6,302 nt of DNA, from positions 1 through 6,302 of the forward strand of contig JBPOJC010000049.1 of NCBI GenBank assembly GCA_052034135.1, written 5' to 3'. This document shows positions 1 to 4,855 of the stretch, piece by piece. Position 1 is the stretch's first letter. Each line of letters opens with the position of its first letter. Source of the stretch: JAGPKI01 sp052034135. Its GTDB lineage: Bacteria > Caldisericota > Caldisericia > UBA6126 > JAGPKI01. The notes beneath the pieces are model-generated. The model had not been told where the DNA came from, searched no databases, and worked only from the letters and a program-made list of their open reading frames with translations. Position numbers and translations under genes: made by a program.

Positions 1-1
1 G

Positions 2-141
2 TTAAAAGATTATATAAAAGACAATGAAGAAAACAGCTTTTAAGGAATTTAACTTCTCTTGTTATATATGAATGATTTAAATATTTAGAAAAAGCAGGGT
101 GGGAATACTTTACAGGAAAGAAGGCAGAGAAAATTGATTAA
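2..141 (+). pseudogene. Broken 3' end of an unrecognised upstream gene (5' end outside the window)
   Basis: Two reading-frame pieces look like one protein C-terminus. The first (2-43) reads LKDYIKDNEENSF and stops at TAA 41-43. A slip of one base at the T-run 38-41 moves into a second frame that reads LRNLTSLVIYE, meets TGA at 73-75, then continues FKYLEKAGWEYFTGKKAEKID and ends at TAA 139-141. The residue mix (aromatic, Lys/Glu-rich, no low-complexity filler) looks like real coding. The TGA lies where a TGG Trp codon would fit. The end overlaps the next gene's TTG start by eight bases, as expected in a tightly packed operon. I do not recognise the protein. It may be a true pseudogene, a pair of sequencing errors, or chance coding-like sequence. 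The joined reading is my inference; the individual frames are seen directly. Confidence 0.45.
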
Positions 142-751
142 CTTAGATAAGCTTCAACTCTATAAAGCCGAAAAAGAAGGTAATATTTATTATGGTTCAG
201 TAATATGGAAAAGTATATTTAGGGCAAGAATGTATAAAGAAGGAAAAGGAACTCTATACAGACAACAACAAATTATAAACTTTAAAAATAGAGGTATAAA
301 TAGAAGTTATTTTAAACAAGTCATAAAAGCTATAGAGAAATATTTTAATCCAGACTTAACAATAGCATTACCAGGTTCATCAACAGAACCAACAAACATT
401 CAGAAACTATTAGAGAATTATTACATAACAAGGACAAAAGAAGTTTCACAAATGAAATATAGAGAAAACAAAACAATAAACGAAAGTGAAATAGAAACAC
501 TTAAAATTGAATGGGACCAAATAACAGGCAATAAAATATTACTTATAGACGATATAATAACAACAGGAAACACAATGGAATTTTATAAAAATATATTAAG
601 AAACAAACACGAAGCAGAATATATATGTTATGGACTTGGAATAAATTATAAATTAGAACCAATACTAATAAAAGAATTGGAGCTAAGAGATGAAGAAGAT
701 ATTGATATAGATATAGATAAACTACTAAAAGAAATAGGAATACTATCGTGA
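134..751 (+). CDS. Type I phosphoribosyltransferase-like protein (ComF-like)
   Basis: The 205-residue product carries ILLIDDIITTGNT at residues 135-147, the PRPP-binding signature of type I phosphoribosyltransferases, with the acidic pair D139-D140 and the T143-T144-G145 loop. A second conserved-looking segment, IALPGSSTEP (77-86), sits where ComF-like members have their pyrophosphate loop. Family members transfer phosphoribose from PRPP to a base or release a base from a nucleotide; the substrate cannot be read from the sequence. No N-terminal zinc finger of bacterial ComF is present. The tail (186-196) is a run of Asp/Glu and Ile. The TTG start is chosen because it is the only usual start codon between the in-frame TAG at 86-88 and residue 33, an AAAGAAGG site lies nine bases upstream, and the residues before Met33 look coding. 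The stop overlaps the next GTG start (GTGA, 748-751), so the gene is probably co-translated with the terminase genes. Confidence 0.8.
   Translation: MINLDKLQLYKAEKEGNIYYGSVIWKSIFRARMYKEGKGTLYRQQQIINFKNRGINRSYFKQVIKAIEKYFNPDLTIALPGSSTEPTNIQKLLENYYITRTKEVSQMKYRENKTINESEIETLKIEWDQITGNKILLIDDIITTGNTMEFYKNILRNKHEAEYICYGLGINYKLEPILIKELELRDEEDIDIDIDKLLKEIGILS
698..721 (+). repeat. Short in-frame hexamer repeat (GATATA, four imperfect units)
   Basis: Four successive six-base units (GATATT, GATATA, GATATA, GATAAA) encode an Asp-Ile repeat in the acidic tail of the phosphoribosyltransferase-like protein. The unit is a multiple of three, so changes in copy number would alter tail length without shifting the frame. 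It is too short to infer a function. Confidence 0.5.
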
Positions 752-1209
752 AGAATTGCAAAATTTGTAATAAACCACTTAAACCAGGACAAAATAGTTA
801 TTGCAGTAATAAATGTAGATTAAAAGGGTTGAATGAGTTTAGAAAATCAAATCTTAAGCTCAATCAAGAATTAATAGAAAAAGTTTGCGGATATATAAAA
901 GCTGGAAATTATATTGAGACTTCTTGTAGAGCATGTGGAATAACAGCAAAAACATATTATGAATGGATAAAAAAAGCTGAAATAAAACCAAATTCTATAT
1001 ATGGTATGTTTAGTAAGGCAATAGAAGAGGCAGAGGCAGAAGCGGAGATTGCACTCGAATTAGAAATAAGAAAAAAAGCACCAGAAGATTGGAGAGCAGC
1101 AGATACAATCTTAAAGAAAAGATTCAGGAAAAGATGGGGAGATAATGTTGAAATAACAGGAGAAGAAGAGAAAGTAAAAATAATATTTCCTAAAGGATTT
1201 GATGTATGA
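748..1209 (+). CDS. terS: Terminase small subunit with N-terminal zinc-ribbon motif
   Basis: The 153-residue protein has three parts. Residues 4-23 form a Cys4 motif (C4-x2-C7-x11-C19-x3-C23, with YCSNKCR), typical of a small zinc ribbon. Residues 38-77 form a helix-turn-helix with CGITAKTYYEWIKKA, like the homeodomain-type DNA-binding domain of phage small terminases (phBC6A51 type). A helical segment with EDWRAADTILKKRF (113-126) and RWGD (129-132) is the usual C-terminal signature of these subunits. The role is recognition of phage DNA and handing it to the large subunit. The start is GTG 748, overlapping the previous stop, with AGGAA at 736-740 seven bases upstream; a later start would remove the intact cysteine motif. 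The stop overlaps the large-subunit start (ATGA, 1206-1209). An extra CxxC (C60, C63) lies inside the helix-turn-helix. Function is assigned with confidence from motif and position; zinc binding is inferred. Confidence 0.88.
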   Translation: MKNCKICNKPLKPGQNSYCSNKCRLKGLNEFRKSNLKLNQELIEKVCGYIKAGNYIETSCRACGITAKTYYEWIKKAEIKPNSIYGMFSKAIEEAEAEAEIALELEIRKKAPEDWRAADTILKKRFRKRWGDNVEITGEEEKVKIIFPKGFDV

Positions 1210-2402
1210 GAGAAATAGTAGTTAACATAGAGGAAGATTTTAACAAAGATTTTTTACCGGTGATAAATGATAAAAACAGAATACTCTTAATCTATGGAGG
1301 AGCGGGAGCAGGAAAAAGTTATGCAGTTGCACAAAAAATTATAGCTATATGTTGTAAATACAAAGACAAAAAGATACTGTGCATAAGAAAGACATTTCCA
1401 TCTTTAAGATTGACTACAGTAGAAGCGATTATGCAATTATTACATAAATATCATATTCCTTTCAAATTAAACAAAGCAGAGTATATTCTTTACCTAAATG
1501 GAAACAGAATAATATTTAAAGGATTAGATGACCCTGAGAAAATAAAATCAGTTACAGATGTAGATTATATCTGGATAGAAGAGGCTACAGAATTAAGTAA
1601 AGAAGACTTCATGCAATGTAATTTAAGACTTAGAGGACAAGAGCTTTCAGAAGGACAATACAGACAATTAATCGCAACATTCAATCCGATATCACAGTAT
1701 CACTGGATTTATAAGATGTTTTTTGAAGAACAATCAGAAGTAAGTAAATATCATTTTACTTATAAAAATAATAAATTCTTAGACAAAGAATATGAAAATG
1801 AACTACAGAAATTAGAAGAGCAAGATGAGAATTTATATCGTATTTTTACTTTAGGTGAATGGGGAATATTAACTGGTTTGATTTTTCCGAATTGGATTAT
1901 TTGGAATAAAGAAGTTCCAGATGGACAAGTGCTTTACGGATTAGACTTTGGTTATGAAAATCCTACTGCTTTAATTAAATTAACTTTAAAAGAAAATGAA
2001 ATCTGGGTTCAAGAAGTTATTTATAAAAGACACTTAACGAATCAACAACTTATAGAAGAAATGAAAAGTTTAGATTTAGGAAAAGCTTTAATTATTGCAG
2101 ATTCTGCAGAACCTAACAGAATAGAAGAAATTTACAGAGCAGGATTTAATATACATCCTGCCAAAAAGGAAAAGGATAGTGTTAGAAATTCAATAGATTA
2201 TTTAAAAAGACTAAAAGTTTATATAACTTCTGATTCATCAAACATAATCAAAGAGCAATTGTCTTATATTTGGAAAAAGGATAAGAATGGAGAAGTTGTT
2301 GATGGAGAACCTGTAGAATTTAATAATCATGCGATTGATGCGATTAGATATGCTACAAGTTTTAATATGACTCGTAGAAAGCTGAGAGTAAGTGTAATTT
2401 AA
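1206..2402 (+). CDS. terL: Terminase large subunit (packaging ATPase and nuclease)
   Basis: The 398-residue product has the two domains of the Terminase_3/PBSX XtmB type. The ATPase half shows Walker A GGAGAGKS (31-38), a Walker B-like segment YIWIEEATEL (121-130) with E125-E126, and the coupling motif TFNP (158-161). The nuclease half shows the RNase H-like acidic residues: D247 in YGLDFGYENPTA, D299 in IIADSAEPNRIEE, and D378 in NNHAIDAIRYA. The length is normal for the family and no key residue is missing, so it should be active. It cuts concatemeric DNA and drives it into the prohead through the portal. The ATG overlaps the small-terminase stop by four bases. Codon choice differs between the halves: Ile is mainly ATA and Thr mainly ACA before about residue 210, and ATT and ACT after it. 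Confidence 0.95.
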   Translation: MREIVVNIEEDFNKDFLPVINDKNRILLIYGGAGAGKSYAVAQKIIAICCKYKDKKILCIRKTFPSLRLTTVEAIMQLLHKYHIPFKLNKAEYILYLNGNRIIFKGLDDPEKIKSVTDVDYIWIEEATELSKEDFMQCNLRLRGQELSEGQYRQLIATFNPISQYHWIYKMFFEEQSEVSKYHFTYKNNKFLDKEYENELQKLEEQDENLYRIFTLGEWGILTGLIFPNWIIWNKEVPDGQVLYGLDFGYENPTALIKLTLKENEIWVQEVIYKRHLTNQQLIEEMKSLDLGKALIIADSAEPNRIEEIYRAGFNIHPAKKEKDSVRNSIDYLKRLKVYITSDSSNIIKEQLSYIWKKDKNGEVVDGEPVEFNNHAIDAIRYATSFNMTRRKLRVSVI

Positions 2403-2407
2403 GGAGG
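2401..2407 (+). promoter_or_regulatory. Strong ribosome-binding site of the portal gene
   Basis: AAGGAGG begins within the large-terminase stop codon and lies six bases before the portal ATG at 2414. It is the best match to the consensus in the window and suggests high, independent initiation on the portal gene, unlike the stop/start coupling used upstream. Confidence 0.8.
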
Positions 2408-2413
2408 AATTAT

Positions 2414-3646
2414 ATGGCTTGGAAAATATTCAATTTCAATAAAAAGCAAGAACTACCAACGGTTCAAGTTATACATAGTAATTCACCAGTTTTCATACCT
2501 TATAATTATGTTGCTTTTTCAAACGAAGGTTATACGACCTGTCCTTATGTTTATTCTTGTATTAATAAGATATCGAAATCCTGTGCAGGAATAGATTTAT
2601 ATGTAACCACGGAAGGCAAAGAAGTGGAAAATCATCCTTTACAGAAACTTATTGAAAAACCAAATCCTTTTATAAGTGGAGTAGAATTTATTGAATCCTT
2701 ATGGAACTACTTATTAATTAGTGGAAATACATACATTCAAAAAATAAGCGTTGGAAATTCAGTGAGAGAATTATACCTGTTAAGACCAGACAGAGTTCAA
2801 ATAATACCATCAACGTCAGGGGATAAGATATCTCATTACAGTTATTCAATCAATGGAAAGGTTATGAATATAGCACCAGAAGATATCATACACATAACTT
2901 TGTTTAATCCATTGGATGACTACTATGGATTATCACCTATTCAAGTGGCTGCATTAAGTATTGATAATAACAACGGAGCTAAGAAATGGAATACCTCGGT
3001 TTTACAAAATGCTGGTATGCCTTCAGGGATATTGGAGTTTGCAGAGAAGCTTGAAGAAGATGATTACAATAGAGTTACTGAAGCTTACAGGAATGATTAT
3101 GGAGGATTTAAGAATGCTGGAAAAATCATAGTTATAGATGGGACAAGAGATTCAGGAGTTAAGTGGACACCACTGAGTTTAAGTGCGCAAGAGATATCCT
3201 GGATAGAAGGTTTAAAGTTAAGCTCAAGAGAAATAGCATTAATTTTTAATATACCACCTGAATTAATCGGCGACACTGAAAATAAAACCTATTCAAACTA
3301 CAAAGAAGCGAGGAAATACTTTTATCTTGAAAACATACTACCCAATATGGATTGGCTTATAAGCAAGCTAAATAGCGGGATTGGAAAATCATTTAATGCT
3401 GAAATAGTTTATGATAAAGATGATATCGAGGCTCTATATGAAGGACGTGAATTATTGTGGGATATAGCTATTAAAGCTAAGGATTCTGGAATAATCACTC
3501 CTAACGAAGCGAGAGAACTAATTGGATATACACCAGTATCAGGCGGGGACGATTTATATATGTCGGCTACATTACTACCTTATGCGAGTGTCAAAAGAGA
3601 AGTGCCTAAACCAACAGAAGAAGAATTAGAACAGGTTAATGAATAA
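2414..3646 (+). CDS. Phage portal protein, HK97 type
   Basis: The 410-residue product matches the HK97/lambdoid portal family (Phage_portal) in length and in ordered motifs: YVYSCINKISKSCAG near residues 45-60, HPLQKLIEKPNPF followed by WNYLLISGNTYIQ, ELYLLRPDRVQI, the DYYGLSPIQVAAL segment, and the late SSREIALIFNIPPELIGD segment near residue 280. The C-terminus is acidic and flexible (KPTEEELEQVNE). Portal proteins form a dodecameric ring at one capsid vertex that serves as the DNA channel, the docking site for the terminase motor and later the attachment point for the neck. The start has a consensus ribosome-binding site and lies 11 bases after the large-terminase stop. The end overlaps the MuF gene by eight bases. 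Nothing in the sequence suggests damage. Confidence 0.95.
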   Translation: MAWKIFNFNKKQELPTVQVIHSNSPVFIPYNYVAFSNEGYTTCPYVYSCINKISKSCAGIDLYVTTEGKEVENHPLQKLIEKPNPFISGVEFIESLWNYLLISGNTYIQKISVGNSVRELYLLRPDRVQIIPSTSGDKISHYSYSINGKVMNIAPEDIIHITLFNPLDDYYGLSPIQVAALSIDNNNGAKKWNTSVLQNAGMPSGILEFAEKLEEDDYNRVTEAYRNDYGGFKNAGKIIVIDGTRDSGVKWTPLSLSAQEISWIEGLKLSSREIALIFNIPPELIGDTENKTYSNYKEARKYFYLENILPNMDWLISKLNSGIGKSFNAEIVYDKDDIEALYEGRELLWDIAIKAKDSGIITPNEARELIGYTPVSGGDDLYMSATLLPYASVKREVPKPTEEELEQVNE

Positions 3647-4352
3647 AATAAAACTTTGGAATTACATAAATCGCAAAAGGCTCAATTATTACAGGAAGTT
3701 TCAGGACGAAGCTGAAAAGATTTTAAAGTGTGAAATAAATAAAATAGAAAACGAAACTTTAAAAGGGGGTATAATGAATAGATTATCGGCTATTTTAAGC
3801 GAAAGCGAAAGCGAATGGACTAAATACTTCAGTGCTCTAAGTGACACTGTAATTAGAGCGTTTATGAGTGTAGAAAAGAAGGCTGATGAAATTGTCATAA
3901 AAAACAAGATAAGCGATTATCTCAAAAACTATTGTGGTAAACAAATAACGGACATAACAGAAACTTCAAGAAAATTAATAATGGATACCTTAGCAGATGG
4001 AGTTGAACAAGGGCTAAGCGGTTATCAAATGAAAAAGCTTATTGAAGAAACAGTGGAACCTAAATATTATAATAGAGCATTAACTATATCACGAACTGAA
4101 GTTGGAAGAGCAAGTAATTATGGAGCTATCATAGGAGCAGAAGACGATGGTATGGACACTAAGGAATGGGTAGCTTGTATAGACAATCGATGTAGAGAAG
4201 CGCACGCAGAAGCGGATGGACAAAAAGTAGGAATAAATGAAACCTTTGTAGTGGGCGGAGAATCTGTATTTATGCCTGGAGATGGTAGTCCTGAAAATTC
4301 AATTAATTGTAGATGCTGTGTGAATTTTCATAGATTAAAAGAACGTATATAA
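3639..4352 (+). CDS. Minor head protein, MuF (SPP1 gp7-like) family
   Basis: The 237-residue product has a charged, helical N-terminal half and a C-terminal MuF domain (about 148-230). The domain shows SRTEVGRASNYGA (151-163), W177, D182, R184, H189, D193, and the closing PGDGSPENSINCRC (213-226). MuF-type proteins are minor components near the portal, involved in head morphogenesis and in some phages injected with DNA. The gene follows portal, its usual place, and overlaps it by eight bases. The ATG at 3639 has only a weak AGG upstream (3633-3635). A much stronger site lies inside the gene, before in-frame Met46 at 3774, which would give a 192-residue form retaining the whole MuF domain. The protein ends only 11 residues after the CRC motif, and the same frame stays coding-like after the TAA (4350-4352), so the natural gene may have been longer. 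Confidence 0.9.
   Translation: MNKIKLWNYINRKRLNYYRKFQDEAEKILKCEINKIENETLKGGIMNRLSAILSESESEWTKYFSALSDTVIRAFMSVEKKADEIVIKNKISDYLKNYCGKQITDITETSRKLIMDTLADGVEQGLSGYQMKKLIEETVEPKYYNRALTISRTEVGRASNYGAIIGAEDDGMDTKEWVACIDNRCREAHAEADGQKVGINETFVVGGESVFMPGDGSPENSINCRCCVNFHRLKERI
3761..3773 (+). promoter_or_regulatory. Candidate internal ribosome-binding site within the MuF gene
   Basis: AAAAGGGGG followed by TATA and an in-frame ATG at 3774 forms a Shine-Dalgarno-like site. AAAGGGGG differs from AAAGGAGG by one base, which could pair as a G-U wobble with the anti-Shine-Dalgarno sequence, and the gap to the ATG is four bases. It is stronger than the site of the upstream ATG at 3639. It may direct a shorter second product or be the main start. 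Confidence 0.4.
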
Positions 4353-4515
4353 GAAGTAACAGAGGAACCAAAAGAACCAGAAATAACAGAAAGAGGTAAA
4401 ATTAAGTTCAGAAAGTCACATATTGGCTTTGAAAGGTTTTGATGCTATGTGGAAAGAAGGACCAAAGTATTTGATTATATACAATAAGGGAAAGGTGATA
4501 ATAAAGGATGATTAA
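4353..4515 (+). pseudogene. Coding-like remnants after the MuF stop (possible lost C-terminal extension)
   Basis: Directly after the TAA at 4350-4352 the same frame reads EVTEEPKEPEIT, an acidic Pro-rich linker, and runs on to TGA at 4440-4442. From about 4387 a different frame looks more coding-like: it reads QKEVKLSSESHILALKGF, then DAMWKEGPKYLIIYNKGK, then VIIKDD, and ends at TAA 4513-4515. One nonsense change and one single-base shift would make this a C-terminal extension of about 55 residues on the MuF protein. The segment has no recognisable domain. It may be a genuine decayed extension, a separate small gene that lost its start (ATG at 4447 gives only 22 codons), or sequence errors. 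The fragments are seen directly; the joining is inferred. Confidence 0.4.
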
Positions 4516-4555
4516 ATATTATAGAACTTTTAAGTATTACAATTATCTTTATTAG
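4488..4555 (+). other. Ribosome-binding site and 15-codon reading frame just before the next gene
   Basis: GGGAAAGGTG (4488-4497) lies ten bases before an ATG at 4508, which opens MIKYYRTFKYYNYLY and stops at TAG 4553-4555. The next gene's ATG is at 4557, a single base later and in a different frame. The ATG overlaps the end of the preceding coding-like frame (4515) by eight bases, the same spacing as the portal/MuF junction. Two readings are possible: a tiny leader whose translation delivers ribosomes to 4557, or the true start of the next gene separated from it by a one-base shift. The next gene's frame is open back to 4512, so a shift anywhere between would restore one protein. Confidence 0.35.
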
Positions 4556-4556
4556 T

Positions 4557-4829
4557 ATGAATATTGAGAAAAGAAATATAAGTAGGTTTATTGGTGGATT
4601 AAATAGATATTATAGAATATACATAACAACGGATGAAAACGACCATTTATTAGAATGTATAGATGATATCAATGATTTAACAGAATTGGATGAACAGAAT
4701 ACCAAAATTATTAAAGAAGCAATGAAGCGATATAATGATAAAACAGGAAAGAATTATGCTACTGAATTTATCAATAGATTTGGTATGGATGATTTTTCAA
4801 AACTAAAATATGACGAATGGTATGAATAA
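4557..4829 (+). CDS. Small hypothetical protein between MuF and protease genes
   Basis: I do not recognise this 90-residue, acidic, soluble-looking protein. It has no signal peptide or membrane segment. The N-terminal third is basic and aromatic (RFIGGLNRYYRIYI, residues 10-23), followed by an acidic stretch with DDIND and TELDEQN (36-49), a predicted helix around 49-62, and an Asp/Tyr-rich tail. Its composition and its place between head genes favour a real phage gene. The ATG at 4557 has no Shine-Dalgarno sequence (the preceding bases are T/A-rich), so translation must be coupled to the short upstream frame or the gene originally began at 4508. In other phages this position can hold small head-associated or accessory genes, but nothing here identifies one. 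Confidence 0.6.
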   Translation: MNIEKRNISRFIGGLNRYYRIYITTDENDHLLECIDDINDLTELDEQNTKIIKEAMKRYNDKTGKNYATEFINRFGMDDFSKLKYDEWYE

Positions 4830-4843
4830 AATGTTATATATAT

Positions 4844-4850
4844 GGAGGAA
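4844..4850 (+). promoter_or_regulatory. Ribosome-binding site of the prohead protease gene
   Basis: GGAGGAA lies five bases before the ATG at 4856 and fixes the start of the protease reading frame. Confidence 0.75.
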
Positions 4851-4855
4851 TAAAA

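Noticed and set aside
73..75. TGA read as Trp (alternative genetic code)
   Set aside because: TGA appears to act as a normal stop in the tight overlaps at 749-751 and 1207-1209, and all complete core genes read correctly with the standard code using TGG for Trp.
59..87. Possible promoter (TTGTTA, 17-base gap, TATTTA)
   Set aside because: Only partial matches to both boxes, in very AT-rich DNA and within apparent coding remnants; chance is a sufficient explanation.
543..761. Minus-strand open frame over the end of the phosphoribosyltransferase gene
   Set aside because: It is Leu/Tyr-rich because it mirrors AT-rich Asp/Ile/Glu codons on the other strand; no ribosome-binding site, and it lies inside a well-supported gene.
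3800..3816. AGCGAA triple repeat in the MuF gene
   Set aside because: Simply encodes a short Ser-Glu run; too short to treat as a functional repeat.
3701..3907. Minus-strand open frame inside the MuF gene
   Set aside because: Shadow of the Ser/Glu/Lys-rich coding strand with no recognisable protein features.
4471..4502. Possible promoter (TTGATT with TACAAT or GATAAT)
   Set aside because: Spacing between boxes is too short for one candidate and about 20 bases for the other; not convincing.
4353..4556. Transcription terminator, small RNA, attachment site or CRISPR-like repeat in the gene-poor stretch
   Set aside because: No G/C-rich hairpin followed by a T-run, no direct or inverted repeat pair, and no spacer array were visible; the stretch is better explained as coding fragments.
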